A DNA stretch of 64,000 nt from Merdivicinus sp050943495 (GCA_050943495.1 JBMNPH010000008.1:1-64000); one strand, 5' to 3'. Positions 50,728 to 59,723 are shown, counted from the stretch's first letter. Numbers and translations are program-made. The notes: generated from the letters alone by a model not told the origin.

Positions 50728-52392
50728 TTGAAAATCACAGATTTCTTCAGCCTGCTAGGTGGCCTGGCACTCTTTCTCTACGGCATGCAGATGATGAGCT
50801 CCGGTTTGGAAGCTGCTGCCGGTAATCGTATGAAGCGTATTCTGGAAAAGCTCACCTCCAACCGTTTTCTGGGCGTCGGAGTAGGCGCCGGTATTACCGC
50901 CTTAATTCAGTCTTCTTCCGCTACAACTGTCATGGTGGTCGGATTCGTTAACTCGGGTATGATGACGCTGCGTCAGGCCGTCTGGATTATCATGGGTGCA
51001 AACATCGGTACTACCACAACCGGCCTTCTAATCGCACTGGACGTCGGTATGATGGCCCCCATCTTCGCTTTCATCGGCGTTGTCATGATTACCTTTTTGA
51101 AAAGCCCTAAATTGCATCATTACGGCAAAATTATCGCCGGATTAGGCGTGCTTTTCATCGGTATGGGCATGATGAGCGATGCAATGGTTCCCCTGCGCGA
51201 ATCCGAGGCATTCATCTCTCTCATGACCCGCTTCAGTAATCCCGTCTTGGGAATTCTCGCCGGCGCGATCTTTACTGCGATTATTCAATCCTCCTCCGCA
51301 TCGGTCGGTATTTTACAGGCCCTCGCCACCAGTGGATTGATCGGACTTCCAAGTGCGGTTTATGTCCTGTTCGGCCAAAATATCGGTACTTGTATCACCG
51401 CGGTTCTCGCCTCGATCGGAACCAGCCGCAATGCGAAACGAACCACTTTGGTCCACCTGATGTTCAATTTGATTGGTACGGCTCTCTTTACTACAATTTG
51501 CCTCCTCACTCCCCTGACTTCTGTCATCGAATCCATATCCCCAACAAACCCCGCTGCACAGATTGCCAACATGCATATCTTATTCAACGTCGTAACCACG
51601 TTCTTACTGCTTCCATTCGGAACCTATCTTGCAGCACTTACCAAAAAAATTCTCCCGGAACTTCCCGCGGAACGCGCAGACGAAAATGGACTCATCTACC
51701 TTACAATGCCGGTCAATGCGCATGAACATAAAATCGGTACTTCTGCTATGGTAACAACCGGCCTTTGGAAAGAATTGGAACGGATGTTGGGTATGGTTCG
51801 GGAAAATGTTTCAATCAGCTTTACCTCCATTATCGAAGCCAACACCAATCATCTTGCGAATGTCGAAAAACGAGAGGAATCTATCGACTTCTTAAATAAG
51901 AATCTCGCAAATTACATTTCTCATGTTGTCGGCTATGAAAATAACGAAAAAGATTCTGCCCTGATTAACTCATTCTTTAAGATCTCCTCGGATTTGGAAC
52001 GAATCGGAGATCACGCCATGAACCTCTGTGGTTATACCTCCCTGCTCGAGGAAAAGAATATCCGCCTGTCAGAACTGGCACAGAAAGAAGTCCTTTCTAT
52101 GCAGGAGGTCAGCCAAAACGCATTATCCTTCATTGATCAAACCGGATTGGAACCGACTGAACGCCTCGAAAAAATCGTGGCAATCGAGCAGAAGATTGAT
52201 GATATGACCGAGCAATTCCGTCAGAATCAGCTGGAACGGATGCGTTCCGGCGTATGTTCCAATGAAGCCTGCGTTTTATACTCGGAAATGCTCACCGACT
52301 TTGAACGAATTGGCGACCATATTCTGAATATCGGACAGGAACTCTGCAAAAATGAATTCCTCCCCGAACATGTCGGAGTGTCCGAATCATGA
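50728..52392 (+). CDS. Na+/phosphate symporter with C-terminal PhoU domain
   Basis: A 554-residue protein from TTG 50728, placed 8 bases after AAGGAGA; an ATG at 50722 is too close to it. Eight or nine membrane helices carry the two inverted Na_Pi_cotrans repeats, with the signature QSSSATT in the first half and QSSSASV in the second. The C-terminal 200 residues form a PhoU-like helical bundle (KISSDLERIGDHAMNL and DFERIGDHILNI repeats). It imports phosphate with sodium, or may set membrane phosphate or cyclic-dinucleotide balance. A candidate Pho box precedes it. Confidence 0.93.
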   Translation: MKITDFFSLLGGLALFLYGMQMMSSGLEAAAGNRMKRILEKLTSNRFLGVGVGAGITALIQSSSATTVMVVGFVNSGMMTLRQAVWIIMGANIGTTTTGLLIALDVGMMAPIFAFIGVVMITFLKSPKLHHYGKIIAGLGVLFIGMGMMSDAMVPLRESEAFISLMTRFSNPVLGILAGAIFTAIIQSSSASVGILQALATSGLIGLPSAVYVLFGQNIGTCITAVLASIGTSRNAKRTTLVHLMFNLIGTALFTTICLLTPLTSVIESISPTNPAAQIANMHILFNVVTTFLLLPFGTYLAALTKKILPELPAERADENGLIYLTMPVNAHEHKIGTSAMVTTGLWKELERMLGMVRENVSISFTSIIEANTNHLANVEKREESIDFLNKNLANYISHVVGYENNEKDSALINSFFKISSDLERIGDHAMNLCGYTSLLEEKNIRLSELAQKEVLSMQEVSQNALSFIDQTGLEPTERLEKIVAIEQKIDDMTEQFRQNQLERMRSGVCSNEACVLYSEMLTDFERIGDHILNIGQELCKNEFLPEHVGVSES

Positions 52393-52398
52393 TAACAA

Positions 52399-52437
52399 AA
52401 AGCAGAAGGCGTAAAAAATACGTCTCCTGCTTTTTTC
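52399..52437 (+). terminator. Terminator of the Na/Pi symporter gene
   Basis: AGCAG / CTGCT stem with an inner CGT / ACG pair and a purine internal loop, followed by TTTTTT. Confidence 0.7.
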
Positions 52438-52446
52438 ATCCGTAAA

Positions 52447-52475
52447 AAAACCGGTACGTTTTCTGTACCGGTTTT
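52447..52475. terminator. Bidirectional terminator between convergent genes
   Basis: A perfect 11-base stem AAAACCGGTAC / GTACCGGTTTT with a 7-base loop. It serves the carboxypeptidase-like gene on the minus strand and backs up the symporter terminator on the plus strand. Confidence 0.88.
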
Positions 52476-52492
52476 CTTCTTAAAATTCACTC

Positions 52493-53842
52493 TTAAAAGC
52501 GGCGTCTGGTCTTGCGGCGGCGGCGTTTTTTCTTGCGGTTGTTATACAGAATGGCAAACGCAATATATGCGGCCGCAGCTAACAGCAGCAACGCGATAAT
52601 TAATTTAAACCATACAGAACTAAAGAAATTCTGGATTACCCGCAGAACATATAGCCATGTGCTGCGCTCAATATCCTGACCCGACACCAGATTGACCGTC
52701 GCAATCGTTGTATCCGCCAGCTTCAGTTCCATCGTTCCCAAAACTTGTCCAGCTTGAATCGGCGCATCATAGGATTCTTCCAGATGGATCACCTTCTGCA
52801 AAGAACTCATATCTATATCCGTTCGCATCAGATAATCTACATCCTGATCGGGGAAAACGGTAATTGCATCCACATCTTTTGCCAGTTCTACTTTCACCTC
52901 GTCAATATCTGTCGAGGTTTTCACGACCGAACGCACTGCCCAATTGTTAAACGCCCAATCAAATAGCTGCTTGGCATCTACAAAGGACATATTATCCGAA
53001 ATTTCATCGCCGTTATCATAATAACGCTGCGCGTTCATCGTAACCAATGTATAGGAATATGCATCTTTTGTCGCAACAGAGGCCAAATTCCGTCCGGTAT
53101 TGGTCGCACCGGTTTTTCCAGCTGTAATATAGGGGTAATAGAGGTTTCCGCCTCGGCTTTCGCTCATCATATCATCCGTATGGTAGATCGTCCGAGGTTC
53201 CGAATGCTTATTGGTTGCCGGCATGGTATACTCCACTGTCGAAGCAATCTCTCCGAAGATCGGATCCAGATTCATGGCATAATCAAAGATCAGATACATA
53301 TCTTTTGCTGTCGAATAGGAGTTGTCATTCGGCAATCCGTGCGGATTGGCAAAGTTTGTATTTACCGCACCGATTTCTTTAGCTTTCTCATTCATCATCG
53401 CAACAAACGCGCTGATGTCACCATTGCCGATGTAATCCGCAATGATATTCGCGCATTCACAGGCAGAACGCAGAATCATTGCATAAATCAGGTCGATCAT
53501 CCGCGCCTCTTCCCGATGCTTCATATCCACATTCATCGCGCCCAGCGTGAAAATCTCATCAAAAATATACGGCTGCGCCGTTACCATCGTATTTTCCAAG
53601 TCCGGGCAATTCTCAATGGCGATTATTGCCGTCATGATGGTGGCAAGGGAAGCCGGATCAAATTTCTGATCCGCATTTTTTTCATATACCACGATTCCCG
53701 ACTCGTTATTCACCATATAAACCGCTTCACTCGAAAGTTCAAACCCCAATTCCGGGTCCGCTTCGGCATGAACCGTCGGCACAAACACCGTTATCATCAA
53801 CATCATGGCTGTCAGCAATGCCGTCAGCTTTTTTAACTTCAT
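52493..53842 (-). CDS. DacF-like D,D-carboxypeptidase family protein with degenerate active site
   Basis: A 449-residue PBP5/DacF-type protein. Signal peptide 1-26 (MKLKKLTALLTAMMLM..., cut after VHA), peptidase S11 domain about 30-300, a PBP5-like C-terminal domain about 310-400, then a membrane helix (about 411-431) and a very basic tail (RKKKRRRRKTRRRF). The active-site serine is Ser65 in DPASLATIMTA, but the SxxK lysine is Thr68, and the SxN motif reads SAC (126-128). KTG (243-245) is intact. Normal S11 enzymes have SxxK and SxN, so carboxypeptidase activity is doubtful. It may bind peptidoglycan or regulate other enzymes. Confidence 0.85.
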   Translation of the reverse strand: MKLKKLTALLTAMMLMITVFVPTVHAEADPELGFELSSEAVYMVNNESGIVVYEKNADQKFDPASLATIMTAIIAIENCPDLENTMVTAQPYIFDEIFTLGAMNVDMKHREEARMIDLIYAMILRSACECANIIADYIGNGDISAFVAMMNEKAKEIGAVNTNFANPHGLPNDNSYSTAKDMYLIFDYAMNLDPIFGEIASTVEYTMPATNKHSEPRTIYHTDDMMSESRGGNLYYPYITAGKTGATNTGRNLASVATKDAYSYTLVTMNAQRYYDNGDEISDNMSFVDAKQLFDWAFNNWAVRSVVKTSTDIDEVKVELAKDVDAITVFPDQDVDYLMRTDIDMSSLQKVIHLEESYDAPIQAGQVLGTMELKLADTTIATVNLVSGQDIERSTWLYVLRVIQNFFSSVWFKLIIALLLLAAAAYIAFAILYNNRKKKRRRRKTRRRF

Positions 53843-53950
53843 TCCAAAAACCTCCTCACGATTCCTTTGCAGGGAGTTCCCTATTTCTCCAGTATACCAT
53901 AGATTTCACGGCAAGAAAAGAGATTTTTCGATTTTTATGGACAAAAAACC

Positions 53951-55015
53951 TTAATTTTTTCTTATTTTATCGGACGCATTATCCGATTCTGCAAACACAA
54001 AAGAGGTGGAAAAATCATCTGAAAAATGCATCGTCCCATCCTTTTCAATAAAGATTGCCTCCACTCCCGGCAGCGATTCGACAAGTTCCAGCCCCTTCTC
54101 CAGTCCAAGCGCAAAACAGGCCGTGCTGAGGGCATCTCCCTCCACCGAGGATTCCGAAATGATGGTGACCGAAGACAAGCTGTTTTCACAGGGGTAACCC
54201 GTTGCAGGATCCAGAATATGATGATAAAACTTGCCATCTTCTTCAAAATACCGCTCATATATGCCGGAGGATACCACAGAACAATCCGTAATATCCAAGA
54301 TGCCCACTGTTTCACTGCGATCTGCAAACGGCTTCTGTACCCCGATCCGGAACGGATCTCCTCCGGGTTTGGAACCGATACAGAGGACATTGCCGCCAAG
54401 ATTGATTGTTGCGCTCTCTACGCCCTCCGATATCAGGTACTCTTTCAGGCGGTCCGCAATGTATCCCTTGGCTATGGCGCCCGGATCAATTTTCACGCCT
54501 TCCGGCATATAAAGCCGATTTTCATCTGCGAATTCCAGCTGTTCCCATCCGACATACGGCAGGGCTTGCTCTATAGAGTCTGCTGATGGGACATGTCGTT
54601 CCGACGAAGTAAAGTCCCATAAACTGGATACTGCCCCGATCGTCAGGTCAAATGCGCCATCCGACCGCGCACTGTACCGCAGCCCCTCCTCAATCAGAGC
54701 CGCCGTATCCGACGACAATGTGGAATATCCATCAGCATCCGCCAGTTCTCCGCGATTCAGCCGCGCAATCTCGCTGTCCGGCAGGGTCCGGCTGAAAATC
54801 TGTTCATAATGGTCGCAAAGTTCCATACAATTCTGCAAAAGGCTCGTATCCTGCGAATCGTAAATCGTTATGGTTACCACTGTATTCAATTTAAAAGCAG
54901 ATTGGGAAATCGGGTCAGAATTCCGATTGCCGTCAAATATCACCGCAAAAAATACGGCAACAGCTGCCGCTATAAAGACGATTGGCGCCAGTATTTTGCG
55001 CAAAAATCCCGACAT
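53951..55015 (-). CDS. apbE: FAD:protein FMN transferase (ApbE)
   Basis: A 354-residue ApbE. One N-terminal membrane anchor (about 8-27, LAPIVFIAAAVAVFFAVIF, no lipobox Cys), then the transferase fold with DPGAIAKGYIADRL, INLGGNVLCIGSKP and HHILDPATGYPC. It attaches FMN covalently to Thr residues of NqrB/RnfG/RnfD-type proteins on the outside of the membrane. ATG 55015 follows AAAGGAG. No rnf or nqr genes are next to it. Confidence 0.94.
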   Translation of the reverse strand: MSGFLRKILAPIVFIAAAVAVFFAVIFDGNRNSDPISQSAFKLNTVVTITIYDSQDTSLLQNCMELCDHYEQIFSRTLPDSEIARLNRGELADADGYSTLSSDTAALIEEGLRYSARSDGAFDLTIGAVSSLWDFTSSERHVPSADSIEQALPYVGWEQLEFADENRLYMPEGVKIDPGAIAKGYIADRLKEYLISEGVESATINLGGNVLCIGSKPGGDPFRIGVQKPFADRSETVGILDITDCSVVSSGIYERYFEEDGKFYHHILDPATGYPCENSLSSVTIISESSVEGDALSTACFALGLEKGLELVESLPGVEAIFIEKDGTMHFSDDFSTSFVFAESDNASDKIRKN

Positions 55016-55051
55016 GCATACACTCCTTTCGGGCTGGTGCAAAGTATTTTT

Positions 55052-55081
55052 ATTGTACCACAAAAGCACAACTTTCCGCAA
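55052..55081 (-). promoter_or_regulatory. Probable promoter of apbE
   Basis: On the minus strand TTGCGG (55081-55076), 18-base spacer, TACAAT (55057-55052), 37 bases before the start. Confidence 0.55.
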
Positions 55082-55161
55082 GGCGGAATTTTTTCCGAAA
55101 ACACAGAATATGATGAAAGAAAAAAGATCTGTACAAATTCCTGCTTTTGAGGGGAAAATGG

Positions 55162-55190
55162 TTGAAATAGCGAAAAAAGTGTGCTATAAT
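55162..55190 (+). promoter_or_regulatory. Promoter of ddl-murI-argS
   Basis: TTGAAA (55162-55167), 17-base spacer, TATAAT (55185-55190). The leader to the ddl ATG is about 90 bases. Confidence 0.85.
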
Positions 55191-55230
55191 TATTTGGTTA
55201 TATGATGGAGGCTTGCGCCTTCTTCAGCAA

Positions 55231-55270
55231 ATTACCCCGCCTTCCGGCAGGCTCCGGCCGGCTGGGGAAT
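55231..55270 (+). promoter_or_regulatory. GC-rich leader hairpin before ddl
   Basis: ATTACCCCGCC / GGCTGGGGAAT pair around an inner CCGG / CCGG stem, ending 1 base before the AGGAGG ribosome site. There is no T-run, so it is not a terminator. It stands out from the AT-rich surroundings. Confidence 0.45.
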
Positions 55271-55285
55271 CAGGAGGATTCGAAT

Positions 55286-56365
55286 ATGGCAAAACAACGC
55301 ATCGCTGTAATTTTCGGCGGCGCATCTTCGGAACACGAGGTTTCCTGCGTATCGGCCAGCTCGGTTATCTCAAATATCCCCGCCGACGATTATGAAATTA
55401 TCTGTATTGGAATTACCAAAAAGGGGAAATGGCTCTTCTATCCCGGCGAATGGGATCTCATCGCCAACGGCAATTGGGAAAAACATCCCGACTGCTGTCC
55501 CTGTATGGTCAGCACCGATAATGCCAAAAAGGGAATCTACAAGATTTTGGACGACCAAACGGTTTCCTTCCTTTCTATTGACTGCTTTTTCCCGGTCCTG
55601 CACGGCAAAAACGGCGAAGACGGCACCATTCAGGGCCTCTTTGAAATGAGTATGATCCCTTATGTGGGCTGTGATACCTGCTCGTCTGCCATTTGTATGG
55701 ATAAAGCATACAGCCATGTTATTCTGGAAAATGCCGGCATTAAAATGACTCCCTGGATTCTCTGCCGACGTTCCGATCGTTTCCGCCCCGAACAGATTGC
55801 ACAGAAAGTCGTAGACAGCTTCGGATTCCCGGTTTTCGTCAAGCCAGCCAACGCAGGTTCTTCGGTCGGCGTCTCCAAAGCCAAGGATGAAAATGAACTG
55901 GAACAGGCCGTTAAACTGGCTTTTATTCACGATGATAAAGTTTTGATTGAAAAAGCAGTGACCGGCATTGAGGTAGAATGTGCCGTTTTGGGAAATACCG
56001 ATCCGGAAGCTTCGGTTTTGGGCGAAATCAAACCGGCGAATGAATTCTACGATTACGAGGCAAAATATGAAAATGCCGCTTCTGAATTATTCATTCCGGC
56101 GCGAATCAGCCAGGATCTTTCCTATCAGGTACGCGGCATCGCAGTCGAAGCCTTCAAGGCTATGGGCTGCACCGGCTTAGCACGCGTCGATTTCTTTGTG
56201 AACCCCACTACTCAGGAAATTTTCCTCAATGAACTGAATACCATGCCCGGTTTCACCAGCATCAGCATGTACCCCAAGCTTTGGGATGCCACTGGCGTTT
56301 CTTACGGCGCACTCCTCGATAAACTCATCACCCTCGCAATGGAAAGGGCTGAAATGAATGGATAA
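55286..56365 (+). CDS. ddl: D-alanine--D-alanine ligase
   Basis: A 359-residue ATP-grasp ligase making D-Ala-D-Ala for peptidoglycan. Motifs are GGASSEHEVS (binds first D-Ala), HGKNGEDGTIQGLFE, VGCDTCSSAICMDK, KPANAGSSVGVSK and FLNELNTMPGF. The omega-loop reads EFYDYEAKY, the Lys-Tyr pair of D-Ala-specific enzymes, not the D-lactate type. ATG 55286 follows AGGAGG; the frame open from 55202 covers the leader. It overlaps murI by 8 bases. Confidence 0.96.
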   Translation: MAKQRIAVIFGGASSEHEVSCVSASSVISNIPADDYEIICIGITKKGKWLFYPGEWDLIANGNWEKHPDCCPCMVSTDNAKKGIYKILDDQTVSFLSIDCFFPVLHGKNGEDGTIQGLFEMSMIPYVGCDTCSSAICMDKAYSHVILENAGIKMTPWILCRRSDRFRPEQIAQKVVDSFGFPVFVKPANAGSSVGVSKAKDENELEQAVKLAFIHDDKVLIEKAVTGIEVECAVLGNTDPEASVLGEIKPANEFYDYEAKYENAASELFIPARISQDLSYQVRGIAVEAFKAMGCTGLARVDFFVNPTTQEIFLNELNTMPGFTSISMYPKLWDATGVSYGALLDKLITLAMERAEMNG

Positions 56366-57188
56366 TCGTCCCATCGGCGTACTGGATTCCGGTATGGGCG
56401 GCCTCACTGCCGTCCGGGAACTTCTTCAGGTACTGCCTCATGAGGATATTGTATATTTTGGCGACACGGGTCGGGTTCCTTATGGCACCCGCAGTGCTGA
56501 AATTGTCACCCGCTATGCTTTACAGGATATTAATTTTTTGCTCGGACGCCAGGTCAAAATGGTCATCGCTGCCTGCGGAACTGTCACAACCACTCTGCCG
56601 TCAGAATTAACGGATCGGTTTGACTTCCCCTACACCGGCGTTTTACATCCGACCGTCCGCGCCGCACTCCGTGCAACTCGCAACCGGAAAATCGGAGTCA
56701 TTGCCACGGCTACAACAATTCGCACCGGCGCCTATGAGCGGGAACTCTGCAAGCTCGATTCCAATGTTCAGGTTTTCTCAAAAGCCTGCCCTTTATTCGT
56801 TCCGTTGGTCGAAAACGGCTATACCCAGCGAAATAACCCCGTCACCTCCCTTGTCGCGTCGGAGTATCTGCTCCCGCTGAAAGAAATGCAGATCGATACC
56901 CTGATCCTTGGCTGCACCCATTATCCGGTGCTCGCCCCCATAATCGGGGATATTATGGGAACGGATGTCACGCTGATTGATTCCGGAAAAGCCGCTGCCG
57001 ATTATGCAAAAGAACTGCTGCTTGCCAACAATTTTCTGTCTGATCGCAGTTCAGCGGGAAAATGCAGCTATTTTGTCAGCGATGCCCCCGAGGATTTTAC
57101 GCGCAATGCTTCCATTTTCCTGGGAGAACAGTTCCAGGGACAGGTATCGCGGATTGAAATTACCAATTATCCCGATACGATTTCTTAG
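56358..57188 (+). CDS. murI: Glutamate racemase
   Basis: A 276-residue Asp/Glu racemase producing D-glutamate for peptidoglycan. Catalytic cysteines are Cys73 in AACGTVTT and the one in GCTHYP. The first motif has Gly where the common form is ACNTA. DSGMGGLTAV and GDTGRVPYG are intact. Its start lies inside the end of ddl (8-base overlap), so the two wall-precursor enzymes are translationally coupled. Confidence 0.96.
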   Translation: MDNRPIGVLDSGMGGLTAVRELLQVLPHEDIVYFGDTGRVPYGTRSAEIVTRYALQDINFLLGRQVKMVIAACGTVTTTLPSELTDRFDFPYTGVLHPTVRAALRATRNRKIGVIATATTIRTGAYERELCKLDSNVQVFSKACPLFVPLVENGYTQRNNPVTSLVASEYLLPLKEMQIDTLILGCTHYPVLAPIIGDIMGTDVTLIDSGKAAADYAKELLLANNFLSDRSSAGKCSYFVSDAPEDFTRNASIFLGEQFQGQVSRIEITNYPDTIS

Positions 57189-57200
57189 AGAGGATTCAAG

Positions 57201-57620
57201 ATGAAACAGGATGTGAATATTTCCATTAAAGGAATCTATACAGCCGATGAAGAACAGTCTACAACTGAACTATTCACGGTAGGCGGCCTGTGCAAAAAAA
57301 ACGGGCATTACTACATTACCTATCAGGAGACCGAAACGACCGGCTTCGAAGGCTGTACCACTACCATGAAAATCGAGAAAGATCGTGTGACAGTCATTCG
57401 CCATGGCCCAACTACCTCTCATCTGGTACTGCAGAAGGGCGTGCGAAATATCGGCCGGTATGAAATGATGGGAAATCCGATGGAAATCGGTGTCTATACG
57501 GACGGCCTCGAAACCAGAATGGACGAAAACGGCGGTTCCGTTTATATGAAATATACGATGGATATGAATGCTGCCCTGCTGAGCGAGAATGAACTCGAAA
57601 TCTCCGTGACGCGGGCATGA
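57201..57620 (+). CDS. DUF1934 (YwiB-like) beta-barrel protein
   Basis: A 139-residue protein of the DUF1934/YwiB family, predicted as a small calycin-like beta-barrel (alternating strands such as GHYYITYQET, GVRNIGRYEMMG, VYMKYTMDMNAAL). The function is unknown. It is regularly found directly before argS in Firmicutes, as here, and overlaps the open frame of argS only upstream of the real argS start. Confidence 0.88.
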   Translation: MKQDVNISIKGIYTADEEQSTTELFTVGGLCKKNGHYYITYQETETTGFEGCTTTMKIEKDRVTVIRHGPTTSHLVLQKGVRNIGRYEMMGNPMEIGVYTDGLETRMDENGGSVYMKYTMDMNAALLSENELEISVTRA

Positions 57621-57643
57621 TTGGAAAAGAAAGGACGTTGAAG

Positions 57644-59332
57644 ATGGCAAATCCAGTTTTTGACGCGAAAAATGAATGTAAAACTTTGCTGGAATCCGCT
57701 TTGAAAGATTGTATCGCTGCCGGCAAGCTGCCGGAAGGAGAATTCCCGGACTATATCGTGGAGATTCCAAACGATACAGCACATGGCGATTTTGCAACCA
57801 ATGCCGCGATGGTATCGGCCCGTGCCTTCCGGAAAGCTCCCAAAATGATCGCGGATGCTCTGGTTTCGGAAATGAAACTGGATGGCAGCAGCTTTTCGAA
57901 GGTAGAAGTTGCCGGCCCCGGCTTTATCAACTTCACACTGGCTCCCGCATGGTTTGCCCGTTCTGTTCAAGCTGCTCTGGATGAAAAAGAAAACTATGGA
58001 CGGACCGATTTCGGTGAAGGCAAGAGAGTGCTGGTTGAATTTGTTTCGGCAAATCCGACCGGCCCCATGCACATCGGTAATGCCCGCGGCGGCGCACTCG
58101 GCGACGGAATTGCAGCCGTTCTGGACTGGGCTGGCTATCATGCCGATCGTGAGTTTTATGTCAACGATGCCGGCAATCAGATCAATAAATTTGCGCTTTC
58201 CCTGGATCTGCGCTACCAGCAGCTTTACCGCGACGGCGTAGAAATGCCGGAGGACAGCTATCACGGCCAGGATATTATCGATCATGCCAAGAATTTTGCA
58301 GACATTCACGGGGACAAGTACATGCACACCTCCGAAGAGGAACGCCGTGCTGCACTTGTTGCTTATGCGCTGCCGCTGAATATTGAGGGACTCGAGCGCG
58401 ACTTGGCCAAATACCGCATCCATTATGACCGCTGGTTCCGGGAATCGACCCTGCATGCAGATGGATCTGTTATGAAGGTTGTAGAACTCCTCAAAGAAAA
58501 AGGACATACCTATGAAAATGAGGGCGCGGTCTGGTTCAAGGCTACCGACTTTGGTGCGGATAAAGACTTCGTTCTGGTTCGTTCCAATGGGGTTCCCACC
58601 TACGTTGTGCCGGATATCGCATACCATTACGGCAAGCTGGTCACCCGCGGTTACGATAAAGCCATCGACGTTCTGGGCGCCGACCATCACGGATATGTTC
58701 CCCGTCTGAAAGCTGCTTTGCAGGCACTGGGAGTCGATCCCAGCCGGCTGGATGTAGTGCTGATGCAGATGGTCAATCTGGTTCGGGGCGGCGAGAGAGT
58801 CAAACTGAGCAAACGTTCCGGCAAGGCCATCACGCTGGTTACCCTGCTGGATGAGGTGCCGATTGATGCTGCACGCTTCTACTTCAATCTGCGGGAGGCA
58901 AATTCCCAGTTCGACTTTGATCTGGATCTGGCAGTCGAACAGTCCAGCCAGAACCCGGTTTACTACGTTCAGTACGCCCATGCGCGGATTTGCTCGATTC
59001 TCAAAAAACTGGATACCGAAGGCATTACCGCGCGCGATGTTACGCTGGAGGAACTCTGCCAGCTGAACACCCCCGAAGAAATTGCCCTGATCCGGCATAT
59101 TGCCCGTTTCCCCGCCGAGATCATTGAAGCTGCAAAAGCTTATGATCCTGCCAAGATGACCCGTTATGCGCTCGATCTGGCGACTTTGTTCCATAAATTC
59201 TACACAGCCTGCAAGGTATTTGGCGAAGCGGAATCCTTAATGCAGGCACGGCTTGCACTTTGTCTGGCTGCGCGGACAACCCTCCGCAATGTCCTGACCA
59301 TCCTCAAAATCGAAACTCCCGAAACCATGTAG
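57644..59332 (+). CDS. argS: Arginyl-tRNA synthetase
   Basis: A 562-residue class I synthetase: N-terminal Add-1 domain, HIGH motif as GPMHIGNARGG, KMSKS-like KLSKRSGK, and the C-terminal DALR anticodon-binding domain (ALDLATLFHKFYTACKV). It charges tRNA-Arg and needs tRNA for activation. ATG 57644 follows AAAGGACGTTGAAG; the frame from 57617 is less likely. The tandem repeats begin one base after its stop. Confidence 0.97.
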   Translation: MANPVFDAKNECKTLLESALKDCIAAGKLPEGEFPDYIVEIPNDTAHGDFATNAAMVSARAFRKAPKMIADALVSEMKLDGSSFSKVEVAGPGFINFTLAPAWFARSVQAALDEKENYGRTDFGEGKRVLVEFVSANPTGPMHIGNARGGALGDGIAAVLDWAGYHADREFYVNDAGNQINKFALSLDLRYQQLYRDGVEMPEDSYHGQDIIDHAKNFADIHGDKYMHTSEEERRAALVAYALPLNIEGLERDLAKYRIHYDRWFRESTLHADGSVMKVVELLKEKGHTYENEGAVWFKATDFGADKDFVLVRSNGVPTYVVPDIAYHYGKLVTRGYDKAIDVLGADHHGYVPRLKAALQALGVDPSRLDVVLMQMVNLVRGGERVKLSKRSGKAITLVTLLDEVPIDAARFYFNLREANSQFDFDLDLAVEQSSQNPVYYVQYAHARICSILKKLDTEGITARDVTLEELCQLNTPEEIALIRHIARFPAEIIEAAKAYDPAKMTRYALDLATLFHKFYTACKVFGEAESLMQARLALCLAARTTLRNVLTILKIETPETM

Positions 59333-59680
59333 TGGCTAAGAGCCACTGCAATGTCGCCGCGGTTTTCTGCCGCGCAAAAAGCTTCGGCTGGCGCGCGACA
59401 AGCTGCGCGCCTCTGGAAAAAATCCCACGCAGTTCATTCGATAATTGGCTAAGAGCCACTGCAATGTCGCCGCGGTTTTCTGCCGCGCAAAAAGCTTCAG
59501 CTGGCGCGCGACAAGCTGCGCGCCTCTGGAAAAAATCCCACGCAGTTCATTCGATAATTGGCTAAGAGCCACTGCAATGTCGCCGCGGTTTTCTGCCGCG
59601 CAAAAAGCTTCAGCTGGCGCGTGACAAGCTGCGCGTCTCTGGTTCTACGCGGCAATTTCAACAATTGGCTAAGAGCCACC
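59333..59680. repeat. Three tandem 113-bp repeats with strong hairpins
   Basis: Units begin at 59333, 59446 and 59559 (period 113), with a 15-base partial fourth start at 59666. Copies 1 and 2 differ at one base (59386 G, 59499 A). Copy 3 is 107 bases and diverges at its end. Each unit starts with TGGCTAAGAGCCA, a small inverted repeat, and contains CGCGG / CCGCG and GGCGCGC / GCGCGCC hairpins. 113 is not a multiple of 3 and frames shift between copies, so it does not code for a repeat protein. In copy 3 the second hairpin reads GGCGCGT / GCGCGTC and still pairs through G-U wobbles in plus-strand RNA. The remaining 43 bases to ychF hold only its ribosome site. Confidence 0.9.
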
Positions 59681-59723
59681 CCCAAACTATTATTCTATTT
59701 CATTCAATAAGGAGCGAAATCGC

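Noticed and set aside
53951..55015. Rnf or Nqr cluster around apbE
   Set aside because: Neighbours are the carboxypeptidase-like gene and ddl; no electron-transport genes are present.
55286..56365. Vancomycin-resistance type ligase (VanA/B)
   Set aside because: The omega-loop EFYDYEAKY is the D-Ala type, the gene is paired with murI, and no vanH or vanX is nearby.
59333..59680. CRISPR array
   Set aside because: There are only three units, each conserved over its whole 113 bases with no variable spacers, and no cas genes.
59336..59685. Short minus-strand frames across the tandem repeat, giving Arg-rich peptides
   Set aside because: The repeat period of 113 shifts the frame in each copy, so the same DNA is read as different peptides. 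No start signals support translation.
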